Source: Burkholderiales bacterium RIFCSPLOWO2_12_FULL_65_40
GTDB taxonomy: Bacteria; Pseudomonadota; Gammaproteobacteria; Burkholderiales; Burkholderiaceae_C
Assembly: GCA_001770955.1 (NCBI GenBank)
Contig: MESL01000023.1
Span: 45,629-109,628, forward strand
Length of the DNA: 64,000 nucleotides
Direction: 5' to 3'
Position 1 is the stretch's first letter, and every line of letters starts with the position of its first letter. The notes under the pieces were generated by a model. It was not told where the DNA came from, ran no database searches, and was given only the letters and a program-made list of their open reading frames with translations. Shown in pieces: positions 8,925-18,948 of the stretch. Both the position numbers and the translations under genes were made by a program.

Positions 8925-9308
8925 ATGATGTTTGCCGACGACTCCTCCCTGTCCCCGCCGTGGGGCACCGCCACGGTCGCCGTGGCGGCCCTGCTGGCCA
9001 ACTCCCTCTGGCAGTCGTGGTTCACCCAGGCCGACAGCATGACGGCCTTTGTGCTGATGTTCGTCTGCCTCCTCGGCTGGCCGCTGACCACGGGGCTGAT
9101 CGCCATGCTGCTGGGCGGCGTCCTCGGGCTCTGCGAAGACCATCCCGTACTGCGCCTGGCAGTGCTCTCCGGCGTGGCCGGGGTGACCCTCGCCGTGTAC
9201 GGCATGCCCCGCCTGTGGAACCTGCTGGTCTGCGCCGCCGTCGCCATCACCGTGGGGCTGCGCCTGCGGCGCGCCGCGCAGGATGAGGCCGACCTGGAGA
9301 GCCTTTGA
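8925..9308 (+). CDS. Small membrane protein of unknown function
   Basis: A 127-residue protein with three to four hydrophobic segments (ATVAVAALLANSLW, MTAFVLMFVCLLGWPLTTGLI, LAVLSGVAGVTLAVYG, LLVCAAVAITVGL). I do not recognise the family. The TGA stop at 9306-9308 is followed directly by the ATG of the next membrane protein, so the pair is almost certainly co-translated. The start is either of two adjacent ATGs at 8925/8928. The AEC permease gene is divergent. Confidence 0.6.
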   Translation: MMFADDSSLSPPWGTATVAVAALLANSLWQSWFTQADSMTAFVLMFVCLLGWPLTTGLIAMLLGGVLGLCEDHPVLRLAVLSGVAGVTLAVYGMPRLWNLLVCAAVAITVGLRLRRAAQDEADLESL

Positions 9309-10112
9309 ATGGCCACCCGGGAAGCACCGCCGCCGGGGCTGCTCGAAGGCTTTTCCGCTCCGCTGTGGGAGCGCCTGAGGCTGGACCGGTTGCGGCCGCT
9401 GTCGATCGTGCGCGGCCAGCACCGCGGTCATGACTGGATGGCCATCGAACTGGAGCACGGCTCCACGGGTCTGTACTCTACCGGCGCACCGTCCACCGAC
9501 ACCACCACCGTGTTCGTGGTGCGCCTGCCGCGCAAGTCTTCCGGGTGGTATCTGCCGGACGACCGCATCACGGCCACGCAGCAGGTCTGCGTGGACGACG
9601 AACACGTCTACGCCGCAGCCCTGGGCCAGCGCCCGCGCGTGCGCGACTGGCGCCGCTGGCTGGACACCGCCATCGACGCCGCCGAGGAGGTGGTGCGCAC
9701 CGAAGGCCAGCGCCCGGCGGCGGACGCCGCCCAGGCCGCGCGCCCCTGGAACCCGCACGACCGCCGCTGGGTGCTGGTATGGGCGGTTCTGACGGTGCCC
9801 CTGGCTTTCATGCTGCTGGCGGTGCTGATGGACGCGTTCCAGGAATGGCGCAGCCTGGGCGCCATCGTCTGGTGCGACTCCCGCACGCACCTGGGCTCCA
9901 CGCTGCGCGGCTGGAAGGCGACGGCCTGCTTCGGCTTGTTGCTGCTGCCGCTGGCGGGCCTGCTGCAGCTCGCGCGGACCAGCGTGGTGCACATCCATAC
10001 ACCCGGTTTCGCCCTGCGGCTGAACCTGCAGGGCGTGGCGCTGGCCGGTGTGTCGCTGCTGGCGCTCTACGCGATGCAAATGCTCATGGCATCGGCGCGC
10101 GGCCCCTGCTGA
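9309..10112 (+). CDS. Membrane protein of unknown function, partner of preceding gene
   Basis: A 267-residue protein. The N-terminal ~155 residues are soluble and rich in charged and beta-prone sequence (LRPLSIVRGQHRGHDWMAIELE, TTTVFVVRLPRKS). Three hydrophobic helices follow (WVLVWAVLTVPLAFMLLAVLM, CFGLLLLPLAGLLQLA, GVALAGVSLLALYAMQML). I do not recognise a family. The ATG directly follows the upstream stop, suggesting a two-protein membrane unit. The C-terminus ends close to a copy of the dispersed repeat. Confidence 0.6.
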   Translation: MATREAPPPGLLEGFSAPLWERLRLDRLRPLSIVRGQHRGHDWMAIELEHGSTGLYSTGAPSTDTTTVFVVRLPRKSSGWYLPDDRITATQQVCVDDEHVYAAALGQRPRVRDWRRWLDTAIDAAEEVVRTEGQRPAADAAQAARPWNPHDRRWVLVWAVLTVPLAFMLLAVLMDAFQEWRSLGAIVWCDSRTHLGSTLRGWKATACFGLLLLPLAGLLQLARTSVVHIHTPGFALRLNLQGVALAGVSLLALYAMQMLMASARGPC

Positions 10113-10122
10113 GCGGTCGTGT

Positions 10123-10192
10123 TTTCCGGTTATTTTTTGCCTTTTCATCCAAGGGGTATACGTCCAAAGCTATTAAATAAATAGCATTTAGA
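10123..10192 (-). repeat. Divergent copy of ATAGC-type repeat
   Basis: Read on the minus strand, the palindromic head GCTATTTATTTAATAGC (about 10169-10185) is followed by a diverged middle and an A-rich tail. It lies just after the unknown membrane-protein pair. Only the head is well preserved, so this is the weakest of the copies I list. Confidence 0.4.
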
Positions 10193-10381
10193 CCAGCAAT
10201 GCCAAAGGCAGCACCAAGCCAGCTCCGGCGGACAGCGGTTTCGAGAACATCCGGTCGGTGACAAGGCGCGCGCCCTTGCGGAGGTCCGCACGGGCTTTGC
10301 CACGATGCAAAAACAGCCGCCTGGGTCCGCCGGTATCATTGCGCGCTCCGCACCCCCTCCCTCCCGCCTCTCCCCTTCCCC

Positions 10382-12448
10382 ATGTCCGCAGGTCTCAACC
10401 TCGCCCAGCTCCAGGCCGTCCATTACACCGACGGCCCTTGCCTGGTGCTGGCCGGCGCAGGCTCGGGCAAGACGCGGGTGATCACGCACAAGATTGCGCA
10501 CATGATCGAGCGCGGGCTGGAGCCCCGGCGCATTGCCGCCATCACCTTCACCAACAAGGCCGCCGCCGAGATGCGCGAGCGCGCCAAGGGCCTGATCGGC
10601 CGCGCCGCCAAGGACGTGCTGGTGTGCACCTTCCACGCGCTGGGGGTTCGCATGGTGCGCGAGGATGGCAAGGTGCTGGGCCTCAAGCCGCAGTTCAGCA
10701 TCCTCGACCAGGATGACGTGACCAGTATCCTGAAAGACGCCGCCGGCGGCACCACCGACGCCGCCACCGCGCGCCAGTGGCAGTGGACCATCAGCCTGTG
10801 GAAGAACATGGGGCTGAACGCCGCGCAGGCGCTGGCCCAGGCCAAGGACGACCACGAACGCAGCATCGCGCTGATCATGCAGCGCTACGAGGAGCGGCTG
10901 GCGGCCTACCAGAGCGTGGATTTCGACGACCTGATCAGCCTGCCGCTGAAGCTGTTGCGCGACCACCCCGAGGTGCGCGCCAAGTGGCAGGCAGCGCTGG
11001 GCCATGTGCTGGTGGACGAGTACCAGGACACCAACGCCACGCAGTACGATCTGCTGAAGCTCCTGGTGGGCGAGCGCGGGCGCTTCACCGCCGTGGGCGA
11101 CGACGACCAGTCCATCTACGGCTGGCGCGGCGCCACGCTGGACAACCTGAAAAAGCTGCCCATCGACTTTCCCCAGCTCAAAGTCATCAAGCTGGAGCAG
11201 AACTACCGATCCACCAGCGCCATCCTGCGCGCAGCCAACAATGTGATCGGGCCCAACCCCAAGCTGTTCCCCAAGACATTGTTCAGCGAACTCGGCGAGG
11301 GCGAACCCGTGCGCGTGGTCGATGCCGACAGCGAAGAGCACGAGGCCGAGCGCGCCGTGGCGCGCATCCAGGGCCTGCGCGCTGCCGCCAACCCACCACC
11401 GGACTGGCGCAGCTTTGCCATCCTGTACCGCGCCAACCACCAGGCCAAGCCGTTCGAGAAGGCCTTGCGCAAGGCGGGCATTCCCTACAAGGTTTCGGGC
11501 GGCACGAGCTTTTTTGACCGCGCGGAAATCCGCGACCTGTGCGCCTGGTTCCGGCTGTGGATCAATTCGGACGACGATCCGGCCTTTCTGCGCGCCATCA
11601 CCAGCCCCAAACGCGGCATCGGCCACACCACGCTGGGGCAGCTGGGCGAGTTTTCCACGCAGCACAAGACCAGCCTGTTCGCCGCACTGTTTTCCCCCAT
11701 GCTGCCCGCCGCCCTGCCCCGGCGCGCGCTCGATGGCCTGCACGAGTTCGGCCGCTATGTGAACGACCTCGAATACCGCGCCCGCCAGACCCTGGGCGCA
11801 GAGAACGCGCGCGCCTTCCTGGCGGACTGGCTCAAGGAAATCGACTACGAAAAGCACCTCTACGACGGCGAGGACAGTGAGAAAGTGGCCGCCGCACGCT
11901 GGAGCAATGTGCTGGAGTTTTGCGACTGGATGGCGCAGCGTGCCGGTGGCCAGATCCAGGATGCGGCCGGCGCCACCACGCAGATGGAAACCAAAAGCCT
12001 GCTGGAGGTGGCGCAGACCATCGCGCTGCTGTCCACCCTGTCGGACCGCGAAAAGGACCAGGACGTGGTGACACTCTCGACCCTGCACGCCTCCAAGGGA
12101 CTGGAGTGGCCGCACGTCATCCTGGCGGGCGTGACCGAGGGCATGCTGCCCTTCAAGCTCGACGACGATGGCGGGCGGCAGCAAAAGGTGAGCGACGAAA
12201 CACTCTCGCGCCTGCAGGAAGAGCGGCGCCTCATGTACGTGGGCATCACCCGCGCGCAGCGCTCACTGGCCGTGAGCTGGACGAAGAAGCGCAAGAAGGG
12301 CCGAGAGATGGTGGCCGCCCAGCCCAGCCGCTTCATCGCCGAAATGGCGCTCGACAAGACCACCGCGCGCGAAGACCCGCGCGAAAAACTCAAGGCCCTG
12401 CGCGCCGAGTTCGCGCTCAAGGCGCAGGCCGCCGCCAAAGCGGCCTGA
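10382..12448 (+). CDS. rep: ATP-dependent DNA helicase Rep (UvrD family)
   Basis: Rep is a superfamily 1A 3'-5' helicase that removes proteins ahead of the replication fork and cooperates with PriA-dependent restart. The 688-residue product has motif Q (LNLAQLQAVHYTDGP), Walker A GAGSGKT (25-31), motif II DEYQDTN (about 212), QSIYGWRGA, a QNYRST-type motif IV, motif V TLHASKGLEW and motif VI EERRLMYVGITRAQ. The length fits the family. The ATG at 10382 follows a C-rich leader with no strong Shine-Dalgarno sequence. Choosing Rep over UvrD rests on the length and the C-terminus, which lacks the UvrD-type extension. Confidence 0.92.
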   Translation: MSAGLNLAQLQAVHYTDGPCLVLAGAGSGKTRVITHKIAHMIERGLEPRRIAAITFTNKAAAEMRERAKGLIGRAAKDVLVCTFHALGVRMVREDGKVLGLKPQFSILDQDDVTSILKDAAGGTTDAATARQWQWTISLWKNMGLNAAQALAQAKDDHERSIALIMQRYEERLAAYQSVDFDDLISLPLKLLRDHPEVRAKWQAALGHVLVDEYQDTNATQYDLLKLLVGERGRFTAVGDDDQSIYGWRGATLDNLKKLPIDFPQLKVIKLEQNYRSTSAILRAANNVIGPNPKLFPKTLFSELGEGEPVRVVDADSEEHEAERAVARIQGLRAAANPPPDWRSFAILYRANHQAKPFEKALRKAGIPYKVSGGTSFFDRAEIRDLCAWFRLWINSDDDPAFLRAITSPKRGIGHTTLGQLGEFSTQHKTSLFAALFSPMLPAALPRRALDGLHEFGRYVNDLEYRARQTLGAENARAFLADWLKEIDYEKHLYDGEDSEKVAAARWSNVLEFCDWMAQRAGGQIQDAAGATTQMETKSLLEVAQTIALLSTLSDREKDQDVVTLSTLHASKGLEWPHVILAGVTEGMLPFKLDDDGGRQQKVSDETLSRLQEERRLMYVGITRAQRSLAVSWTKKRKKGREMVAAQPSRFIAEMALDKTTAREDPREKLKALRAEFALKAQAAAKAA

Positions 12449-12458
12449 TACCGTCAGT

Positions 12459-12525
12459 TGCTATTATTTAGATAGCTTGCAGCGCTTATCAAAAAAGCGC
12501 TTAAACCCATTTTCATTCATATTCT
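12459..12525 (+). repeat. ATAGC-type dispersed repeat after rep
   Basis: This copy has the head GCTATTATTTAGATAGC, a central inverted pair AAGCGC/GCGCTT and a T-rich tail. It fills most of the gap between rep and pldA, and could act as an mRNA 3'-end hairpin. Confidence 0.6.
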
Positions 12526-12541
12526 TACCCCGAGGCGATCC

Positions 12542-13711
12542 ATGCTCAACCTGCCCTTCCGTCCTCGTTACCCGACCCTTTTGGCCCTGGCGCTGCTGGC
12601 GCCTCTGGCGCCCGCCCAGGCGCCGGCCCCCGCCGCCACGGTACCCGACGACGCCTGGCGCCGCTGCGCTGCCCTGGGCCATGACGCCAGCGCACGGCTG
12701 GCCTGTTTCGACGCCTGGGCGGGCCAGCAGGCATGGCAGGCCCCTGCGACCACGCGCCCCGCGGCGTCCGACACCGGCGTGGCCCCAGTGGCGGTGGCGC
12801 AAGCACCCGCATCTGCCGCACCCATCAGCGATGGGGCACGGGGTGGCGGTTGCCGCAATCCGCAGTTCACCAGCCTCTCTCGGTTCTGGGAACTGGAGAC
12901 GGGCAGCGACTGCGGCACGTTCAGCTTTCGGGGCTACCGGCCCATCACGGCCTCGGTGGTGGCAGCCAGCAGCGTGAACCGCCAGCCCACGTCGGACGCG
13001 CCCGACCATTCGGCACCCACGCCTGTGCCCTACCGCAGCACCGAGATGAGCTTGCAGCTTTCGGTGCGCACCAAGTTCGCCCAAGGTCTGCTCACGCACC
13101 ATGACTCCCCCGGCAAAGACTCGCTGTGGTTCGGCTACACGCAAAAGTCGTACTGGCAGCTGTTCAACCCGGGGATTTCGCGGCCGTTCCGCACCACCGA
13201 CCACGAGCCCGAAGTCATCTACGTCTACCCCACAGACGCCCAGCTGCCCTGGGGCTGGCGCTGGCGCTACAGCGGGGTGGGCATCGTGCACCAGTCCAAC
13301 GGACAAAGCCTGCCGCTGTCGCGCAGCTGGAACCGGGCCTACCTCATGACCGGCATGGAACTGGACAACCGCTGGTCGGTCAACGCCCGCCTCTGGAAGC
13401 GCCTTCCCGAAGGCGCCGCCAGCGACGACAACCCGGGCATCAACGACTCCCTGGGCCGGGGCGAGCTGTCGGCGTTCTGGAACATGGACAAGGACAACAC
13501 CCTGGGGCTGACGCTGCGCAGCTCGCTGAGCAGCAGCCGGCGTGGATCGGCACGGCTGGAATGGCTGCAGACCCTGGGCACGGGCCTGGGTGGCGGCAAG
13601 AGCAATCTGCGCCTGCACACCCAACTCTTCAGCGGCTACGGCGACAGCATGGTGGACTTCAACCGCAAGCGCACGGTGTTCTCCGTGGGCCTGAGCCTGG
13701 TCGATTTCTGA
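12542..13711 (+). CDS. pldA: Outer membrane phospholipase A
   Basis: PldA (OMPLA) is a 12-strand beta-barrel that hydrolyses phospholipids appearing in the outer leaflet of the outer membrane, using calcium and dimerising when active. The product has 389 residues: a signal peptide (about 1-25, ending near APAQA), a variable region, and then the barrel from about residue 140. The active-site segment GIVHQSNG provides His250 and Ser252. The C-terminal end SVGLSLVDF fits the outer-membrane insertion signature with a terminal aromatic residue. It is longer than the E. coli enzyme because of the N-terminal insert. The ATG at 12542 follows a GAGG ribosome-binding site. Confidence 0.9.
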   Translation: MLNLPFRPRYPTLLALALLAPLAPAQAPAPAATVPDDAWRRCAALGHDASARLACFDAWAGQQAWQAPATTRPAASDTGVAPVAVAQAPASAAPISDGARGGGCRNPQFTSLSRFWELETGSDCGTFSFRGYRPITASVVAASSVNRQPTSDAPDHSAPTPVPYRSTEMSLQLSVRTKFAQGLLTHHDSPGKDSLWFGYTQKSYWQLFNPGISRPFRTTDHEPEVIYVYPTDAQLPWGWRWRYSGVGIVHQSNGQSLPLSRSWNRAYLMTGMELDNRWSVNARLWKRLPEGAASDDNPGINDSLGRGELSAFWNMDKDNTLGLTLRSSLSSSRRGSARLEWLQTLGTGLGGGKSNLRLHTQLFSGYGDSMVDFNRKRTVFSVGLSLVDF

Positions 13712-13924
13712 CGGATTGGCTGACCAGGGACAACAATCGGTTACTTAATTCGCGCACCGATTCTTGAACTGGTCACAGGCAGCCGCCACAATGGCACCCG
13801 CACCCCGGTGCGGCGGGCACACGCCGTGTGAAACACCCTCCGAAAAGCGCCTGTTTCACGCCGTTTTCCCGGCCATTGCCGCTGCGGCATCACCTGGACA
13901 ATGTCGTTCAAGAGGAAGACAACC

Positions 13925-14311
13925 ATGGACATGCAATACCAGCTCAAGGCCGGCAGCTACTATCTGTACGACATGCGCGAAGCGCCCAGCGTCGTCACCG
14001 GTGAGCGGCGCTTCAAGCTCAAGACCGATACGGTCGCCATTGCATTCGACCTGCACACCGGCGAGGTGCACCAGCACGGCAGCCCCACGCGCATCCAGTC
14101 GTGGGCAGCCAACACGCGCAGGCGCCTGCGCGCCGCCGGTGCGCAGGACGTGGCCAACGACATCGTCGTGGTGTCGGGCCCGCTACCCGTGGACGAACTG
14201 AACAAATGCCTGTGGATCAGCGGCTACGTGCGCCGCATGTTCAAGCGCCTGGCCACGCTGCCCCACGGCAAGCTGCAGGCCCCGCGGGAACCTTTCCGCA
14301 AGGCGGCCTGA
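13925..14311 (+). CDS. Conserved protein of unknown function
   Basis: A 128-residue soluble protein with beta-rich N-terminal sequence (YQLKAGSYYLYDMREAPSV, FKLKTDTVAIAFDLHTGEV) and a basic C-terminal half (RRRLRAAGAQDVAND, YVRRMFKRLATLP). I do not recognise it. ATG 13925 is preferred because AAGAGGAAG lies 8-10 bases upstream. It stands alone and is followed by a strong intrinsic terminator, consistent with a monocistronic transcript. Confidence 0.6.
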   Translation: MDMQYQLKAGSYYLYDMREAPSVVTGERRFKLKTDTVAIAFDLHTGEVHQHGSPTRIQSWAANTRRRLRAAGAQDVANDIVVVSGPLPVDELNKCLWISGYVRRMFKRLATLPHGKLQAPREPFRKAA

Positions 14312-14332
14312 GCACTGCCACCCGCTTCTGCC

Positions 14333-14367
14333 AGCCGACACGTCTCGCGGCGTGTCGGCTTTCTTTT

Positions 14368-14368
<1 letters not shown>
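14333..14368 (+). terminator. Intrinsic terminator of the 13.9-kb gene
   Basis: AGCCGACAC (14333-14341) pairs with GTGTCGGCT (14352-14360), and a T-rich run TTCTTTTT follows. The T-run touches the stop codon of the convergent universal stress protein gene. Confidence 0.85.
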
Positions 14369-16116
<1,748 letters not shown>

Positions 16117-16126
16117 CGCAACGGCT

Positions 16127-17308
16127 GTGACCCGCACCCCGCAGCCTCCGGTCCCACGCCACGTGCTGCCCGTGCTGGTGGCCGCACAGTTTGCGGGCAC
16201 CTCGCTGTGGTTTGCGGTCAATGCCGTCATGCCCGACCTGCAGCGCGAGCTGGGTTGGCCTGCCACCGCCGTGGGCACGCTAACTTCGGCGCTGCAGTTC
16301 GGCTTCATCCTGGGGACGCTGGTCTTTGCGCTGCTGGCCATTGCCGACCGGTTCTCGCCCCGGCGCGTGTTTCTGGTCTGCGCCTTGGCCGGTGCGGGCT
16401 GCACGGTGGGTGCCTGGGCCATGGTGACGAGTTTTCCGGCCCTCTTGGCGTGGCGCTTTGCTACGGGGTTTTTCCTGGCAGGCATCTATCCCGTGGGCAT
16501 GAAGATCGCCTCGCAGTGGTACACGCGCGGGCTGGGCCCGGCCCTGGGGCTGCTGATCGGCGCGCTGATTCTGGGCTCGGCCAGTGCCCACGCGCTGCGC
16601 GCCCTGGGCGACGCCCTGCCCTGGCCCAGCCTGATGCTGGGTGTGGCGGGGCTGGCGGTCGCCGGCGGGGTGCTGCTGTACGGGTGGCTGCCCGATCCGC
16701 CCGGTGCGGTGGCCCGCGTCACCACACTGCAATGGCGTGCGCTGGCCAGCATTGCCACCGATACACGCGTGCGCAGTTCGGTGCTGGGTTATTTTGGCCA
16801 CATGTGGGAGCTGTACACCCTGTGGGTGCTGATGCCCATCATTCTGGCCACGCGCCTGCAGGGCACGGCGCTGTCGTGGGCCGCATTCTGGGTGCTGGGC
16901 GCGGGCGCGCTGGGCTGCATTGTCGGCGGCTGGCTGGCACCGCGCTGGGGCAGCGCCCGCGTAGCGGCGGTGCAACTGGCCACCAGCGGCCTGTGTTGCC
17001 TGCTTGCCCCCTGGCTCATGCGGGCGCCCGATACGCTGTTCTATGCCTGGCTGCTGGTGTGGGGTATCACCGTTTCGGGCGATTCTCCCCAGTTTTCAGC
17101 GCTCACGGCGCGCAATGCGCCGCCCCAGGCCGTGGGCAGCGTGCTCACATTGACCAACAGCATCGGTTTTGGCATCTCCATTGTCAGCATTCTGTTGTTC
17201 GTCGAGCTTTCGGCCCATGTCGCGCTCGGCCCCCTGCTGACGGGGCTGGCGCTGGGCCCGGCACTGGGGCTGCTGGCGCTTCGCCCCCTGCTGCGCACCA
17301 GGGAATGA
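16127..17308 (+). CDS. MFS transporter
   Basis: A 393-residue major facilitator with twelve hydrophobic segments. The first helix begins HVLPVLVAAQFAGTSLWF, and the first cytoplasmic loop is short with a basic turn (DRFSPRRVF). It resembles the cyanate/nitrite-type CynX-like MFS branch, but the substrate cannot be assigned. GTG 16127 lies 10 bases after the tgt stop, suggesting coupling; an ATG at 16067 would overlap tgt by about 50 bases and adds polar sequence not expected in the family. Confidence 0.85.
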   Translation: MTRTPQPPVPRHVLPVLVAAQFAGTSLWFAVNAVMPDLQRELGWPATAVGTLTSALQFGFILGTLVFALLAIADRFSPRRVFLVCALAGAGCTVGAWAMVTSFPALLAWRFATGFFLAGIYPVGMKIASQWYTRGLGPALGLLIGALILGSASAHALRALGDALPWPSLMLGVAGLAVAGGVLLYGWLPDPPGAVARVTTLQWRALASIATDTRVRSSVLGYFGHMWELYTLWVLMPIILATRLQGTALSWAAFWVLGAGALGCIVGGWLAPRWGSARVAAVQLATSGLCCLLAPWLMRAPDTLFYAWLLVWGITVSGDSPQFSALTARNAPPQAVGSVLTLTNSIGFGISIVSILLFVELSAHVALGPLLTGLALGPALGLLALRPLLRTRE

Positions 17309-17363
17309 ACCGGCGATAAACCCTTCCCGGCGCCGACCGCCCATGCCCGCTACGATGGCGCGC

Positions 17364-18053
17364 ATGCTCACCCTGCACCACCTCGAAACCTCGCGCTCGC
17401 AGCGCATCCTCTGGCTGCTCGAAGAACTGGGGGTGCCATATGACATGCGGCGCTATCAGCGCGATCCGCGCACCAAGCTGGCCCCGGCCACGCTGAAGGC
17501 AGTACACCCTCTGGGCAAGTCGCCTGTCATCACCGAAGGCGAGGATGTCATCGCTGAATCGGGTGCCATCATCGAATACTTGGCCGAACGCTTTGCCAAC
17601 AGCGCACCGGCAGACCTGGCCCACCTGGTGCCGCAGACCGGCACGCCAGAGCACCGCCAGTGCCGTTTCTGGATGCACTATGCCGAGGGCTCGCTGATGA
17701 ACTGGCTGGTGATGAAACTGGTGTTTCGCACCATCCCCACGCAGCCCATGCCCTTCTTTGTGCGGCCCATTGCGCGCACGCTGTGCGAACAGGTGCAGAA
17801 AAAGCTCATCGACCCGAACCTGGCCACGGCGCTGGCCTTCATGGATGCGCACCTGGCGCAGCACCGCTGGTTTGCGGGCGAGCACCTGAGCATCGCCGAC
17901 TTCCAGATGAGCTTTGCCGTGGAGGCAGCCCTCGCGCGCGCCGACGAAGGCGCCCGCCATCCGCACCTGCTGGCCTATCGCGAGCGCATGCACCAGCGCC
18001 CGGCCTACCAGCGCGCACTGGCCCAGGGAGGGCCGGTGGTGATGGAGGGGTGA
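17364..18053 (+). CDS. Glutathione S-transferase
   Basis: A 229-residue soluble GST. The N-terminal thioredoxin-like domain starts MLTLHHLETSRSQRILWLLEE, with Ser in the SRSQR turn as likely glutathione-activating residue. The cis-Pro segment is PLGKSPVITEGEDVIAESGAIIEYL. The helical C-terminal domain contains WFAGEHLSIADFQMSF, the conserved N-capping/hydrophobic staple motif. ATG 17364 gives the normal N-terminus; another in-frame ATG is at 17343. The physiological substrate is unknown. Confidence 0.9.
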   Translation: MLTLHHLETSRSQRILWLLEELGVPYDMRRYQRDPRTKLAPATLKAVHPLGKSPVITEGEDVIAESGAIIEYLAERFANSAPADLAHLVPQTGTPEHRQCRFWMHYAEGSLMNWLVMKLVFRTIPTQPMPFFVRPIARTLCEQVQKKLIDPNLATALAFMDAHLAQHRWFAGEHLSIADFQMSFAVEAALARADEGARHPHLLAYRERMHQRPAYQRALAQGGPVVMEG

Positions 18054-18190
18054 CATACGGCAGCAGCTGCATGGCACCCCATCGCGGGCACTGCCATGCA
18101 GCCCCCGCCCACGGCCTGCCCCGCCCCCTGCACAAGCAGGTAGTTTCCCCACCCCCCCACCCAGGGCACCCTGCGGCAGAATCACCCGCC

Positions 18191-18757
18191 ATGGACACCT
18201 CCTCCGACATGCAGCACACGCTGGAACTGGCCTTCAATCTGGCCCCGGTGGGCATGTGCGTTTCGCGCAACCGGACGATCGAGATCTGCAACGAGGCGTT
18301 TGCGCAGATGTTTGGCCATGCGCAAACCGACCTCATGGGCCATTCCATGGCCCAGCTCTACCCCTCGTTCGAGGAGTTCACCCACATCGGCAACCTGGGC
18401 CTGCCCGTGATGAAGGCCACCGGAACCTACAGCGACGAGCGCATCATGGCCCGGTCCGATGGTTCGCTGTTCTGGTGCCATGTGGCCGGCCGGGCCCTGG
18501 ACCGCGCCGACCCGTTTGCCCATGCCGTGTGGATGTTCGAGGACATCTCGCAACGCCGCCCGGTGAGCGCCGACCTCACGGTGCGCGAGCGCGAAATCGC
18601 GCAGCACATCGTGACCGGCGCCACCAGCAAGCAGATCGCGCGCCTGCTGGACATCAGCCACCGCACCGTCGAGGCCCATCGGGGGCGGCTGATGCGCAAG
18701 CTGGGCGCGACCACCACCGGCGAGCTGGTCGCCACACTGCTGGGCAACTCGGCCTGA
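18191..18757 (+). CDS. PAS domain LuxR-type transcriptional regulator
   Basis: A 188-residue DNA-binding regulator with an N-terminal PAS domain (about 8-122; LAPVGMCVSRNRTIEICNEA is the opening strand pair) and a C-terminal LuxR/FixJ helix-turn-helix (129-175; LTVREREIAQHIVTGATSKQ, then SHRTVEAHRGRLMRKLG). There is no receiver Asp, so it is ligand- or redox-sensing rather than phosphorelay-controlled. Proteins of this build are often found near transport or degradation genes. Here the neighbour is a convergent periplasmic binding protein, separated by a 161-bp repeat. The target genes are not evident. Confidence 0.85.
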   Translation: MDTSSDMQHTLELAFNLAPVGMCVSRNRTIEICNEAFAQMFGHAQTDLMGHSMAQLYPSFEEFTHIGNLGLPVMKATGTYSDERIMARSDGSLFWCHVAGRALDRADPFAHAVWMFEDISQRRPVSADLTVREREIAQHIVTGATSKQIARLLDISHRTVEAHRGRLMRKLGATTTGELVATLLGNSA

Positions 18758-18787
18758 TTGCACGGGCAGGCTCCCAGGGTGGGGCTC

Positions 18788-18948
18788 AGAAGGTGTGAAT
18801 GAATCCGGCGTGCCCGAGCAGGCCGCGAAAACGCGGCCGATCTAGGCGCAAAGCGCAGCCATAGCGCGGGCTATGGCGAGTATTTGCAACGACGAGCAGG
18901 TGTGTTTTGGCGGTATGAGCGGGTATGGTGGGTTCGTTCACACCTTCT
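18788..18948. mobile_element. 161-bp miniature inverted-repeat element, copy 1
   Basis: The ends are AGAAGGTGTGAATGAA and, on the other strand, AGAAGGTGTGAACGAA (15 of 16 matching). Inside are two hairpins: GGCCGCG-AAAA-CGCGGCC, and the 8-bp stem GCCATAGC/GCTATGGC with a 4-base loop (18858-18877). The second copy at 46984-47144 is the same length and differs at eight positions by eye. Two of those differences are in the hairpin loop and leave the stem intact. There is no coding capacity. The right end touches the stop codon of the minus-strand binding-protein gene. Confidence 0.85.

Noticed and set aside
10145..12184. Long open reading frame antisense to rep (679 codons)
   Set aside because: It mirrors the rep gene frame in high-GC DNA, has His/Gln/Val-rich composition typical of antisense shadows, and no recognisable domain.
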